Positions 34,183-43,463 are shown, counted from the stretch's first letter. The stretch: DNA of 64,000 nucleotides from Myxococcales bacterium UBA1660 (GCA_002320815.1 DCLA01000030.1:33275-97274), one strand, 5' to 3'. The notes: generated by a model not told the origin, from the sequence alone. Translations and numbers: made by a program.

Positions 34183-35145
34183 TCACAAGCATCGGGCCCC
34201 GGTCGCGTCGGCGAGCTCGGTGGTCATGCAGTGCAGCTCCCCGTCGACGCCGCAGCAGGCGAAGCCATCGGGGCAGGGGATCTCGGCGCCGCAGGTGTCG
34301 CTGCAGATCGAGCCGCGCGCGCCGTCGGCGAAGTACCCGGTGCAGAAGGGAGCATCGAAGCCGCAGTCGCGATTGCAGATGCAATCGTCACCGAGCTCGC
34401 CGGCGCCGTTGCCGACGCAGGACGTCGAGGGGTCCTGGCAGGAGGGCGCCACCAGGATCTCGTGGCGGCACTCGCGCGCGCCACAGGTCTCGTCGAAGGC
34501 GCAGCTCTCGCCACAGAGACCGCCGATGCACGAGAGATCGCCGCACTCGGCGTCGCAGGAGCAGCCGGACCCCTCGGGCCGATCGTCGGGCTCGCAGACC
34601 ACGCAGCTCGGCGGCGTCCCGGTGCACTCGAGGCCGGCGGGGCAGCCGGTGAGCTGGCAGTCGCCGTCGCAGGTGCCCTCGACGCAGGTGGCCCCGAGGC
34701 CCGCGCAGTCCGCGTCGCAGGCGCAGTCCTCGCCGGGGAGCGCGGCTCCGGGCACCGCCGCGCACGCCACGCAGGTCGCCTCGACGCAGCCCGCGCCGGT
34801 ACCGCAGTCTCCGGCGTCGATGCAGGGGCCCACGCACACCCCCTCCCCCGAGCCCAGGATCAGGCAGTCCGGGGTGGCGCGGGGACAGTCCGAGTCCACC
34901 GCGCAGGTGTCGGTCGTGTCGGAGACGCAGTTGAAGTCGACGCAGATCTGGTCGGCGCCGCAGTGGTCGTCCTCACCGCAGACATGGCAGGCCGCCATCC
35001 GGCAGTAGGGCGCGTCGGCGGGGCATTCCGAGTCCGCCGCGCAGCCCGTGTCGGGGAAGCGAGACACCGGGCCGCCATCGTCGCCGCAGGCGACCAGGAG
35101 CAATGCCCCCAGCAGCAGAGAGCCGCGCGCGGAATGTCCCAACAC
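34183..35145 (-). CDS. Cys-rich repeat lipoprotein
   Basis: 320 residues from GTG 35145. Lipobox LLLVAC then GDDGG. Repeats such as AADSECPADAPYC, GEDDHCGADQIC, AVDSDCPRATPDC, CDADCAGLGATCVEGTC and CNRDCGFDAPFC give more than 40 Cys. Same general type as the lipoprotein at 25719 but of different repeat spacing. Ends CPDGFACCGVDGELHC. Probably exposed on the outer membrane; role unknown. First gene of the minus-strand set leading to the M23 peptidase; 53 bases separate it from the next gene. Confidence 0.82.
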   Translation of the reverse strand: MLGHSARGSLLLGALLLVACGDDGGPVSRFPDTGCAADSECPADAPYCRMAACHVCGEDDHCGADQICVDFNCVSDTTDTCAVDSDCPRATPDCLILGSGEGVCVGPCIDAGDCGTGAGCVEATCVACAAVPGAALPGEDCACDADCAGLGATCVEGTCDGDCQLTGCPAGLECTGTPPSCVVCEPDDRPEGSGCSCDAECGDLSCIGGLCGESCAFDETCGARECRHEILVAPSCQDPSTSCVGNGAGELGDDCICNRDCGFDAPFCTGYFADGARGSICSDTCGAEIPCPDGFACCGVDGELHCMTTELADATGARCL

Positions 35146-35352
35146 GGCGCTAGCCTAGCGAGTTGAGCAAACTTTGTCCTGTACCGTTCGTGCGCGGTCG
35201 CGGATTTCCTCACGGCGTCGTTCTCCGCGCGGGGCCCCGTCCGTGGGCGGCGACGGATGTCCTCGTCCCGAAGTGCCGATTCGGACGCTCCGTCACTAGA
35301 CGCTGGAAGAACACGATGGAACTGGAAGGCCGGCACCTCCTACCGTCGCTGC

Positions 35353-36234
35353 ATGAGACGTCTCTTCTGCGCCGGGCTCCTCCTGCTCATCCACTGCGGC
35401 GACGACACCGTGATGATGGACCCCGACGCGAGCCTCGCGTGCGCGGTCACCTGCGACGACGGCCTCTACTGCAACGGTGAGGAGCGGTGCGACCCCACGT
35501 CACCAGCCGCCGACGACGATGGCTGCGTCTTCGGAGCGGCCCCGTGCGAACTCTGCGACGAGGCCGCCGATTCGTGCGACGGGCGCTGTCCGGACGCCGA
35601 CGCCGACGGCTTCGAGGACATCGCCTGCGGCGGCGACGATTGCGACGACTCGGACCCGGACCGCTACCCGGGCAACGCCGAAGTCTGCGGCGGCCGCGAC
35701 GACCACGACGAGGACTGCGATCCCACGACCTTCGGTGCCGACGGCGACCGAGACGGGGACGGTGAGGTCTCGGCCCTGTGCTGCAACGACGGCGCGTGCG
35801 GGTCGGATTGCGACGACAACGACGTCACGGTGCTGACCGGACAGATCGAGATCTGCGACAGCCGGGACAACGACTGCGACGGGTCGGTCGACGAGGAGGA
35901 GAACGATGTCCCCTGGTATCCCGACATGGACACCGACCTCTTCGGGGACCCGACGGCCAGCCCGGTGATCTCCTGCACGCCGATCCCGGACCACTCGATC
36001 CGGCCCTTCGACTGCGACGCCACCCCGGCCCCTCGCGAACCCCGCCGCGCCGGAGACCTGCAACGGGCTGGACGACGACTGCGACGAAGCCGTCGACGAG
36101 GGGTTGCCCGAGTGCACCCCCTGCGAGCCCAATCCCTGCCTCAACGGCGCGACCTGCGCCGTTCGGGACAGCACCGCCTTCAGCTGCGCGTGCACGACCG
36201 GGTTCGTCGGAGACCTCTGCGGGGACACCTGTGA
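35353..36234 (+). CDS. EGF/discoidin-like secreted protein, 5' part (frameshifted)
   Basis: Start ATG 35353 gives a hydrophobic leader MRRLFCAGLLLLIHC then GDD, a poor lipobox. The coding sense is clear to about base 36028: Cys/Asp-rich units such as CNGEERCDPTSPAADDDGC, DADADGFEDIACGGDDCDD and ICDSRDNDCDGSVDEE of the putative metal-binding type. After that the frame turns Arg-rich and stops at 36234, while the -1 frame picks up with NPAAPETCNGLDDDCDEAVDEG, the same motif. One C too many in the CCCC run at 36029-36032 explains it. This is thus the front half of one gene ending at 38203, broken by mutation, phase variation or a base-calling error. Confidence 0.75.
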   Translation: MRRLFCAGLLLLIHCGDDTVMMDPDASLACAVTCDDGLYCNGEERCDPTSPAADDDGCVFGAAPCELCDEAADSCDGRCPDADADGFEDIACGGDDCDDSDPDRYPGNAEVCGGRDDHDEDCDPTTFGADGDRDGDGEVSALCCNDGACGSDCDDNDVTVLTGQIEICDSRDNDCDGSVDEEENDVPWYPDMDTDLFGDPTASPVISCTPIPDHSIRPFDCDATPAPREPRRAGDLQRAGRRLRRSRRRGVARVHPLRAQSLPQRRDLRRSGQHRLQLRVHDRVRRRPLRGHL

Positions 36235-38203
36235 GGTGAGCCCGGCGTACCCGGCGAGGCCGGAAGGCGGGGCGAACGAGGAGAACCTGGTCCGCAGCGC
36301 CGCCCTCTTCGCCAGCACCCGACGCGACGACGGCATGGTCGCCCTCTGCGACGGCGCCTGCAGCTCGGCCTTCGCGGCCGACGGCCAGCGGTGCGGCGAC
36401 ACCTCCAAGGCCCCGGTGTTCTTCTCGGCGCTCGAGGCGGCGGGGCAGCGCTGGCGTGCCGACTGGGCGAACCGCGGCGCGCGCCGGATCGATCGCATCG
36501 AGATCTACGCCGTTCGCGGCACCGAGGCCGCGAGTCTCGACGGGGCGCAGATCCTGGTCGATGACTTCGAGGTCGCCACCTACCCCGCCGGAGAGGCCGG
36601 AGCGGCCTTCGTCTTCGAGCCCCCCCTCTACGGGTCCAGCGTCGAGGTGCGGAAGACCGGGGGATCGCTTCTGCTCGGGCTCGCCGAGGTCGAGGTGTGG
36701 AGCGAGCGCGAGGCGCCCGCGATGGACGTGGCCTTCCAGGGCGCGGTGCGCTCCAGCTCCGTCTTCTCGCCGAACGAGGTCGACCGTAGTGCCGGCGCCG
36801 GGGTCTCCGCCGACGCCGGCGCGACCCGCACCGTCGACGGCCGCGCGGACACCGAGATGGCCACCAAGGCCTTCCTGCGCGGAGGCTCCTTGGCTCTCGA
36901 AGGCCAGGCCTGGCCCTACGACACCGGCAACCAGGACGAAGCGCCGCTCATCGGCCGGGACAGCGCTTGGTGGTTGCTACGCCTCGGGCGCGGCCAGCGG
37001 ATCCGGTCGCTCCAGATTCACCGGGGCTCCGTGCCGACGGCGTTGGACGGAGCGCAGGTCTTCTTCGCGGTGGACGGCGTCCTCGAGGCGACGCCGCGCT
37101 TCGTCCTCCCCGCCGGCGGGGAGGCCATCGAGGTCCTGCGGCCCGCCACTCCGGTCGCGGACGTGACCGCGGTCAAGATCGCCTCGGCCGTGGACGCGAC
37201 CGCGGCGCCCGGGGACCCGAGCCAGGCGCTCCGGATCCGAGAGGTCCGGGTCTTCGCCGACGTGCCCGCCCGGGGCGCCGGCCCCCTGCGCGACCTGAGC
37301 ACCCGGGCCCGACCGACCAGCAGCATCGACGGGCTCCGGGTCCGGGCGGTCGGCGAGACGATCGACGGCTCCGTGGCGACGGGCGATGGCGCCGAGGGGA
37401 TCCCCGCCTGGCTGCGCTTCGCGTTCGACGAAGCCCACGACGTCCGCGGCCTGGAGGTCCACCAGCGCACCGACTACCCGGGGACCTTCTTCTATTCGCC
37501 GCCTGGCTCGGGCTGCCCGAGCCGGCCGCTCTGCGGCGACTCCTACGGGGGCTGCTCGTTCCGCGGCTTTGGCAGCGTGATCGCGCAGGTCGACGAGCTC
37601 GGTGGCGCCGTGGGTGCCCCGGTCGGGACCCTGGACTGGGAACACCACCAGAGCTTCGCCTTCGAGCGCCGGGGCGCGGCCTTCGAGATCCGCAAGAGCG
37701 GCTCCCAGTCGGTCTACACGGCGGCGTGCTCGGTGGGGTACCAGACCGAATCGTTCGTCCACGTTCGCGAAGCGCGTCTCCTGGGGTACTGGGGCAGCGG
37801 CGTGGCCCCGCTCATGGACTACGCGCGCGCGGGCAACGGCGCGGTCGCGACCCACTCGCCCGGCCTGACGGGCAACGACGCGAGCTTCGCCATCGACGCG
37901 TGGCGCGGCTGGCCGCAAGCCACCACCGGCAGCGGCGACCAGGAGCTACGCGTGGACCTCGCCCGCCCGGTCCGCGCCGAGCGCATCGCCATCTACGGCG
38001 TCGACTCGATGGCGACCTTCGAAGCCACCCTGGAGGTCCGGGTCGACGGCGGCGAGTGGGTGACCGTGACGACCCTGCCCCAGCGCACGAACCACGTCAT
38101 CGACCTGCCGGCCCGACGGCTGGTCGACGCCGTCCGCCTCCGGAAGACGACCGGGGTGCTCTCCGTCTACGAGCTCGAGGTCCTCGCGCCCGCGAACTAC
38201 TGA
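36104..38203 (+). CDS. EGF/discoidin-like secreted protein, 3' part (frameshifted)
   Basis: 699 residues if read from the TTG at 36104, but the frame is open and sensible from about 36030, so it is the rest of the gene starting at 35353; joined, the product would be about 950 residues. It opens with an EGF-like module (CEPNPCLNGATC, FSCACTTGFVGDLC), then four regions resembling galactose-binding/discoidin folds (ARRIDRIEIYAV, LRLGRGQRIRSLQIHRG, FDEAHDVRGLEVHQR, VRAERIAIYGVDS, each followed by strands). A secreted adhesin or glycan-binding protein is likely. Hairpin terminators follow at 38229 and 38292. Confidence 0.75.
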   Translation: MPECTPCEPNPCLNGATCAVRDSTAFSCACTTGFVGDLCGDTCEVSPAYPARPEGGANEENLVRSAALFASTRRDDGMVALCDGACSSAFAADGQRCGDTSKAPVFFSALEAAGQRWRADWANRGARRIDRIEIYAVRGTEAASLDGAQILVDDFEVATYPAGEAGAAFVFEPPLYGSSVEVRKTGGSLLLGLAEVEVWSEREAPAMDVAFQGAVRSSSVFSPNEVDRSAGAGVSADAGATRTVDGRADTEMATKAFLRGGSLALEGQAWPYDTGNQDEAPLIGRDSAWWLLRLGRGQRIRSLQIHRGSVPTALDGAQVFFAVDGVLEATPRFVLPAGGEAIEVLRPATPVADVTAVKIASAVDATAAPGDPSQALRIREVRVFADVPARGAGPLRDLSTRARPTSSIDGLRVRAVGETIDGSVATGDGAEGIPAWLRFAFDEAHDVRGLEVHQRTDYPGTFFYSPPGSGCPSRPLCGDSYGGCSFRGFGSVIAQVDELGGAVGAPVGTLDWEHHQSFAFERRGAAFEIRKSGSQSVYTAACSVGYQTESFVHVREARLLGYWGSGVAPLMDYARAGNGAVATHSPGLTGNDASFAIDAWRGWPQATTGSGDQELRVDLARPVRAERIAIYGVDSMATFEATLEVRVDGGEWVTVTTLPQRTNHVIDLPARRLVDAVRLRKTTGVLSVYELEVLAPANY

Positions 38204-38228
38204 GGAGACCGGTCGACGGAAATAAAAA

Positions 38229-38268
38229 CGGCGAGCGGGCCTCCCTCCCCGGAGGCTTACGCTCGCCG
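38229..38268. terminator. Branched hairpin terminator
   Basis: Outer stem CGGCGAGCG (38229-38237) with CGCTCGCCG (38260-38268) encloses an inner stem GCCTCC/GGAGGC. An A-run (AATAAAAA) precedes it, so on the minus strand the hairpin is followed by T-residues and would stop the protease transcript; it lies between convergent genes. Confidence 0.75.
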
Positions 38269-38291
38269 CGATCCCTCCCCAGGGATCTGGA

Positions 38292-38311
38292 AGGGCCCGT
38301 TGCCGGGCCCT
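38292..38311. terminator. Second hairpin between the convergent genes
   Basis: AGGGCCCG and CGGGCCCT form an eight-bp stem around TTGC, ten bases from the protease stop. A third short stem GATCCCT/AGGGATC (38270-38287) lies between this one and the branched hairpin, so three hairpins stand in 83 bases. Confidence 0.6.
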
Positions 38312-38320
38312 CCCGTAACG

Positions 38321-40168
38321 TCAGTGGGTGATCTCGAGGCTCCAGGCGTTCAGGGTGCCCTGGTCCCGAGCGGCGCCGTCGACCAGACCGAGGGTCCAGG
38401 TGCCGGCCATGTCCTCGCCGTTGAACTCGTCGAGGGTGAAGGTGCGGACGAGCATGGTGTCGCCCACGTACTCCTCGTGGAGGAGCTCGACGGTGGTGTC
38501 GCCCTTGGTCAGCGTGACCGTGAGGTCGGCGATGAAGGGGTGGCTGAGGTTCACGGTGGCGCGGACCGCGGTGATGGTCGCGCTCTCGCCGACCTCGATG
38601 GTGCTGGTCACGCCGTTGGAGTCGGCGTCGGGGATGACGACCAGGGTGTCGTTCTCGAAGGAGGACATCCCGGGCATCGAGCCACAGTCGCCGCCGGCGC
38701 AGCGGGTGATGGTGAGACCCCAGCTGTTGAGCGTGCCGGTGTCCTGGCTGGCGGAGTCGGTGACCGTCAGGGTCCAGGTGCCGGCCGCGTCCTGACCGTC
38801 GAACTCGGAGACGTCGAAGGTGCGGACGAGGTCGTCCTCGCCGCCGCCGTCACGCTCGACGAGGGTCACGGTGGTGTCGCCCTTGGTCAGCGCGACGGTG
38901 AGGTCGCCCCGGTAGGTGTGGGTGACGTTCACGTCCACGGAGACGCCGCTGATCTCGCCGCCCTCGGCGACCTCGATGGTGCTGCTGACGCCGGCCTCGT
39001 CGTTGTCGGGGATCTCGACGACGGTGGTGTTGGAGTAGCCGCCGGCGGGGTCGATGCAGGCGCGGTCGGCCGAGCAGGCCATGTCGGCGCAGTCGGTGAG
39101 GCCGTTCATGTCGTTGTCGACGCCGTCACCGCAGACCTCGGAGAGCATGACGTCGGGGAGCGCGCTGGCGTACGCGGAGAGGTACTCCTCGACGTACTCG
39201 TAGGCGATCCAGCCGTAGCCCGCGCCGTGCGGGTTGCTGGTGGCCCAGCTGGTGCCCCAGCTGTTCTTGAAGAGGAAGAAGCCCTTCTGCATGATCGGCT
39301 CGCCGGCCGCGTCCACCGCGAGGTTGCCCTCACCGTCCACGGCCTGCACCTCGAGCTCGTCGTCCCAGCCGACGAGGAGGAAGGAGTGACCCGCCCGGTG
39401 CTCGTTGCTCGAGGTGACGTCGGCGTCGTTCGGCGCGAGCACGTAGCCGTGCTGGCGGTAGCCGCTGTAGCGGGGGATGCGGGAGCCGCCGTGGCCCCAC
39501 GCCTGGTAGAAGAAGTCACCGCCGGCCTGGACCGCGGTCTTCGTGTTGAACATGTGCGCCTTGATCGACTCGGCGCTGTTGTTGATCCAGCGACCGCGGG
39601 GGATCGTCCAGCGCTGGGCCATCAGGGCCTCGGCGGGCGGCTCACCGTTGGTGTAGCAGTGGGTCGGCTGCGAGTCGCCGGTGCAGGCGGCGTCGTCCGA
39701 GGTGCCCCAGGGACTGGACTCGTAGGCCCAGTCGCTCTCGAGGACGGTGCCGTACTGGTTGAGGGCCTGGATGTTCGAGCGGGCGCTCGAGCCGCCGGTG
39801 TTCGGGAAGGAGCCGAGCTCCGACTTCGCCGACCACTGGAGGAACTGCTCGCTGAAGTCCGGCGACGCGATGGTGCCCTCGGAGATGTAGAGGTGCTCCA
39901 TCAGCGCGATGCTGCCGAAGATCGAGCAGACGCCGCGGCTGCCCTGGCTCTTGACCGACGACTGGGTGTCGACGAGGTCGAAGGCCGCGGGGAGCGTCTG
40001 GTCGAACTTGGCCTCCGTCGGGAGGGTGGGGTCCGGCTCGACGATGGAGTCGGCGGAGTCCAGTCCGAAGAGGTCGTCCTCGACGGCGGTCGGCGGCTCG
40101 TCGGTGTCGGCAGCGCAGGCGCCCAGGCCCAAAGCGAGGAGAAGCGGAAGGTGGCGGATGGTTCGCAT
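38321..40168 (-). CDS. Papain-like (C1A) peptidase lipoprotein with two P-domains
   Basis: 615 residues. Lipobox LGLGAC at Cys18. Peptidase at about 55-345: oxyanion Gln75 and nucleophile Cys81 in VKSQGSRGVCSIFGS, catalytic His261 in EHRAGHSFLLVGWDDE, Asn302 in FKNSWGTSW; all four papain residues present. A short Cys/Asp stretch (CGDGVDNDMNGLTDCADMAC) leads to two proprotein-convertase P-domains (about 385-490 and 505-615), each with a DNDEAGVSSTIEV-like start, HTYRGDLTVALTKGDTTV-like centre and GTWTLTVTDSA..DTGTLNSWGLTI end. P-domains usually accompany subtilisins; with a C1A enzyme the pairing is uncommon. Likely surface or secreted protease used on external protein. No separate propeptide of usual length is seen. 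Confidence 0.93.
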   Translation of the reverse strand: MRTIRHLPLLLALGLGACAADTDEPPTAVEDDLFGLDSADSIVEPDPTLPTEAKFDQTLPAAFDLVDTQSSVKSQGSRGVCSIFGSIALMEHLYISEGTIASPDFSEQFLQWSAKSELGSFPNTGGSSARSNIQALNQYGTVLESDWAYESSPWGTSDDAACTGDSQPTHCYTNGEPPAEALMAQRWTIPRGRWINNSAESIKAHMFNTKTAVQAGGDFFYQAWGHGGSRIPRYSGYRQHGYVLAPNDADVTSSNEHRAGHSFLLVGWDDELEVQAVDGEGNLAVDAAGEPIMQKGFFLFKNSWGTSWATSNPHGAGYGWIAYEYVEEYLSAYASALPDVMLSEVCGDGVDNDMNGLTDCADMACSADRACIDPAGGYSNTTVVEIPDNDEAGVSSTIEVAEGGEISGVSVDVNVTHTYRGDLTVALTKGDTTVTLVERDGGGEDDLVRTFDVSEFDGQDAAGTWTLTVTDSASQDTGTLNSWGLTITRCAGGDCGSMPGMSSFENDTLVVIPDADSNGVTSTIEVGESATITAVRATVNLSHPFIADLTVTLTKGDTTVELLHEEYVGDTMLVRTFTLDEFNGEDMAGTWTLGLVDGAARDQGTLNAWSLEITH

Positions 40169-40192
40169 CGTGGTGTGATTCCTAGAGCGAAT

Positions 40193-40214
40193 GTCGTGCC
40201 ATGTAGGACACGAC
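40193..40214. promoter_or_regulatory. Inverted repeat upstream of the C1A peptidase gene
   Basis: GTCGTG and CACGAC spaced by ten bases, 25 bases before the peptidase start on the minus strand and next to an AT-rich patch (GAATTTCACAATAATTTC) that is the most AT-rich stretch of this promoter region. Possible operator for a dimeric regulator. Confidence 0.35.
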
Positions 40215-40361
40215 GAATTTCACAATAATTTCGCGAGTGGCCGCTGGGGTCTATCGTTCCCCATGGCGGGTCGACCCGGCCAGTGGAGGCGCCACCTCGG
40301 AATTTTCCGGATCACGCCTTCCCCCCACCGTGAACGAGCGTCGCGGCATACCCTCCCGAGT

Positions 40362-41531
40362 ATGCGGGATCAATGGGTGCTGGACCGGAAAACGGCATTT
40401 CTGAACCACGGCTCCTTCGGCGCCACCCCCCGTCGGGTGTTGGATCGCCAGAGCGCGCTGCGGCAGCAGCTGGAGACCGAGCCGGTGCGCTTCTTCCTGC
40501 GCGAAGGCCCCGCGCTCTGGCGGGCGGCCCTCGACCGGGTGGCGGACTTCCTGGGCGCGCCCACGGACGAGCTGGCCTTCGTGCGCAACGCCAGCGAGGG
40601 CGCCAACGCCGTCCTGCGCTCGCTGCCCCTCGAGGCCGGCGACGAGATCCTGGTGAGCGACCATGGGTATCCAGCGGTGACCCGGGCCGCGGAGTACGTC
40701 GCGGACCGCGCCGGTGCCTCGGTGCGCACCGTGACCCTCCCCTTCCCGCCGGAAGCCCCCGAGGCGGTCACCGCGAGCTTTCTGGCCGCGGTGACGCCGC
40801 GGACCCGGCTGGTGATCGTTGACCACGTGACCAGCCCCACGGGGATGGTGCTCCCGGTGGCGTCGCTGGTCGCCACCCTGCGCGAGCGTGGCGTGGACAC
40901 CCTGGTCGACGGTGCCCACGCGCCGGGGATGCTCGACCTGGATCTCGGCGCCGTCGGCGCGGCGTACTACGTGGGCAACTTCCACAAGTGGGTCTGCGCG
41001 CCCAAGGGCGCAGGGTTCCTCCACGTTCGCGCCGACCGGCAGGATGGGATCGCGCCGCCGGTGGTCTCCCACGGCTGGCGGCGAGACCTCTCCCCCGGTG
41101 AACGCTTCCGGGCGGCCTTCGATTGGACGGGCACCGCCGACCCGACCGCCGCCCTCTGCGTGCCGACCGCCCTGGACACCGTGGCCGAGCTCGGGGGCGG
41201 CTGGACCGCCATCCGCGAACGGAACCGGGAGTTGACCCTCGAGGGCCGGCGCCTGATCGCCGAGGCGCTGGGGGTCGAGCCGCGGATCCCGGAGTCGATG
41301 ATCGGCACGCTGGCCTCGCTTCCTCTGCCCCCGGGGTCCGGCCCAGGACCCGCCCACGGCCTGGACCTCGACCCCCTGCAGGCCCGCCTCCAGGACGTCC
41401 ACGACGTGGTGGTCCCGGTGTTCCCCTGGCCCCGGTGGCCCGAGCGCCGCATCCGGACCAGCGCGCACCTGCACACCGAGCGGCGCGATTTCGAGCGCCT
41501 CGCCGCCGCGCTCCGCGCCGAGCTCGCTTAG
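40362..41531 (+). CDS. PLP-dependent class V aminotransferase-fold enzyme
   Basis: 389 residues from ATG 40362. Close to isopenicillin N epimerase-like/cysteine desulfurase-like enzymes: LNHGSFGATPRRVL near the start, FVRNASEGANAVLRSL (cofactor phosphate loop), VIVDHVTSPTGMVLPV, LVDGAHAPGMLDLDL (Asp that holds the pyridine N) and the Schiff-base Lys in YVGNFHKWVCAPKGAGFL. C-terminal domain ends in RIRTSAHLHTERRDFERLA. Exact reaction unknown; such genes are often called epimerases, but desulfurase or lyase activity is as likely. Stands alone, convergent to the next gene. Confidence 0.9.
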   Translation: MRDQWVLDRKTAFLNHGSFGATPRRVLDRQSALRQQLETEPVRFFLREGPALWRAALDRVADFLGAPTDELAFVRNASEGANAVLRSLPLEAGDEILVSDHGYPAVTRAAEYVADRAGASVRTVTLPFPPEAPEAVTASFLAAVTPRTRLVIVDHVTSPTGMVLPVASLVATLRERGVDTLVDGAHAPGMLDLDLGAVGAAYYVGNFHKWVCAPKGAGFLHVRADRQDGIAPPVVSHGWRRDLSPGERFRAAFDWTGTADPTAALCVPTALDTVAELGGGWTAIRERNRELTLEGRRLIAEALGVEPRIPESMIGTLASLPLPPGSGPGPAHGLDLDPLQARLQDVHDVVVPVFPWPRWPERRIRTSAHLHTERRDFERLAAALRAELA

Positions 41532-41577
41532 CCGGCCGCTTCGAACTCTCCCTACGGACTGGTTCTACGACGACCGG

Positions 41578-43359
41578 CTAGGCGCCGCGGGAGCGGAGGA
41601 TCTCCAGGATCGCGGCCTGGGTCGCGCCGCTCTCGGCGGCCGCGGCGCGTCGGAGGAGATTGTCGACCTCGGGCTGCTCCGCCCGGCCGAGGTGACCTTG
41701 GACCAGCCGGCGCTCGTCGGGGTCTCCCTGCCGGAGCACGTCGATGAGCATCTCGGCGGCGGCGACCGAGTGGATCTTCCCGATGGAACCCAGGGCCGCG
41801 CGGCGGACCTCGGCGTTGGGGCTCTGCCGGTAGATCCGCTGGAGCGGATCGAAGGCGTGCCCGAAGTGCAGCGCGGAGACGGCCTCGAGGGCTTCCCGGC
41901 GGACGTTCCCCTCCTCGTCCTCGAGCCCTTGCATCACCAGCACGAAGGAGCGCTTGAAGAAGAGCGAGCGGACGGCCTTGAGGCAGGCGGCGCGCACCCG
42001 CGCGTCGTCGTGCTGGTAGAGGGTCTCCAGGGGGCTGAGGGCGGCGTAGATCTCCACGCGGCCGAGGTGCCCGGCCAGCCCCACCAGGGTGTCCGGGGTC
42101 AGGTGGGTCTCGCCGCTGCCGAGCTGGTGGAGTCGACAGAGCAGCGCCCGGCGGCGCGTGAAGTCGGGCCACTTCGCGTCCTGCAGGACCTCGCCCATGG
42201 TCTCCGCCGCGTCGCCGCCCTGCTCCCACTCGACGACGTCGAGGCGCCAGATCTCGGGGTAGGCGGTCTCCATGCGCAGGTAGCTCGGAAACGCCAGGCT
42301 CTTGCCGGGCTCGTCGGGCACCTGGGCCAGCCGGGACTGGAGCCGGGCGTAGCGGGCTCGACGCTTGTCGGAGAGGTCGAGCTGGGCCAGCTCGGCGTAG
42401 ACGTCGCGGACCGACGAGTAGGCGCCGAGGTCGTTGAAGAGGTCGATGGCCGCCGCGTAGGCGTTCTCGGCCATCTCCGGCATGGAGCCCTCGGCGAGCA
42501 TCTTCTTGGCCGCCTGCACCTGGGTCTGCGCCGCGCGCTCCCGGTAGTGCCGCTCGTAGGGCATGTTGTGCCGCCGGGTGAACTGGGCCGCCTCCCGGAA
42601 GAGGGTCGCGGCCGCGTGGAGCTCGCCGCGCTCGAGGGCCAGCTCCTGGAAGTCCTCGAAGTACTGGAGCACGTAGTACTTGAGGTTGTCCTCCTTCAGG
42701 ATCCGGATGCAGTTGAGGTAGCCCTCGGCGAGGTTCTCGAAGGCGCCGTCGCGACCCAGGGTGAGCAACACCTGGTAGCAGTCGAAGGCTCGCTCCCGGA
42801 GGCCCCGGGTCTCGAAGCCGTCGGCCGCCGCCTCGAGCAGGTGCATGCTCTGCACCACGGCCTTGCGAGCGGCGTCCTTGTCGCCCAGGCGTTCGCAGGC
42901 GCGCCCCAGGTTGAAGCGCACCAACCCCTGCGTGTAGGGCTCGGCCTGGAGCCGCGGGTCGTCGGCGAGGCGCTCCCAGAGGACCCGCGCGCCGCGGTGG
43001 TCGCCGGCGTCCTCGAGCTGGATGGCGGCGTGCCCGTACCAGCCGGCCTCGTCGTAGGCCTTGGCGGCCTCGGTCGGCCGGCCCAGGTGGATGTGACAGC
43101 GGGCCCGATCGGTCGGGCTCTCGCTCATGCGCAGCGCCGCGTCCGCCTGCCCCAGGTAGAGCAGAATCGTCGCTGCGGCGCGCGGGCGCTGGAGCTCGGC
43201 GTAGGCGCGGCCCATCAACCGGAGCCGCGCGACCAGCTCTTCGTCGACCACGTGACTGCGGTCGACCAGGGACCACAGCTCCGGCAGCGCCTGGTCGGGC
43301 CGGTTCTGCTCCATGAAGGCGTTCGCTCGTCGCCACGCTTCGCGCTTGTCGGTCGCCAT
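41578..43359 (-). CDS. TPR/HEAT-repeat protein
   Basis: 593 residues from ATG 43359. The N-terminal two thirds are helical TPR-like repeats (REAWRRANAFMEQNRPDQALPEL, HIHLGRPTEAAKAYDEAGW, ARKAVVQSMHLLEAAADGFETRG), the end is HEAT-like (LYQHDDARVRAACLKAVRSL, LEDEEGNVRREALEAVSAL, RQSPNAEVRRAALGSIGKI). No signal peptide, so cytosolic scaffold. The type is common in Myxococcota genomes and lacks an assigned function. Divergent from the gene at 43464 by 104 bases. Confidence 0.8.
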   Translation of the reverse strand: MATDKREAWRRANAFMEQNRPDQALPELWSLVDRSHVVDEELVARLRLMGRAYAELQRPRAAATILLYLGQADAALRMSESPTDRARCHIHLGRPTEAAKAYDEAGWYGHAAIQLEDAGDHRGARVLWERLADDPRLQAEPYTQGLVRFNLGRACERLGDKDAARKAVVQSMHLLEAAADGFETRGLRERAFDCYQVLLTLGRDGAFENLAEGYLNCIRILKEDNLKYYVLQYFEDFQELALERGELHAAATLFREAAQFTRRHNMPYERHYRERAAQTQVQAAKKMLAEGSMPEMAENAYAAAIDLFNDLGAYSSVRDVYAELAQLDLSDKRRARYARLQSRLAQVPDEPGKSLAFPSYLRMETAYPEIWRLDVVEWEQGGDAAETMGEVLQDAKWPDFTRRRALLCRLHQLGSGETHLTPDTLVGLAGHLGRVEIYAALSPLETLYQHDDARVRAACLKAVRSLFFKRSFVLVMQGLEDEEGNVRREALEAVSALHFGHAFDPLQRIYRQSPNAEVRRAALGSIGKIHSVAAAEMLIDVLRQGDPDERRLVQGHLGRAEQPEVDNLLRRAAAAESGATQAAILEILRSRGA

Positions 43360-43463
43360 CGGTCTCGGGGTCCCCGCCGGGGTCGGCGGAGCATACCCCA
43401 CCGCACCCGCCCATGCGTGCAGCGGTTGCCGCCATCCGGTCACCGGCTCTACCTTGATCGTCG

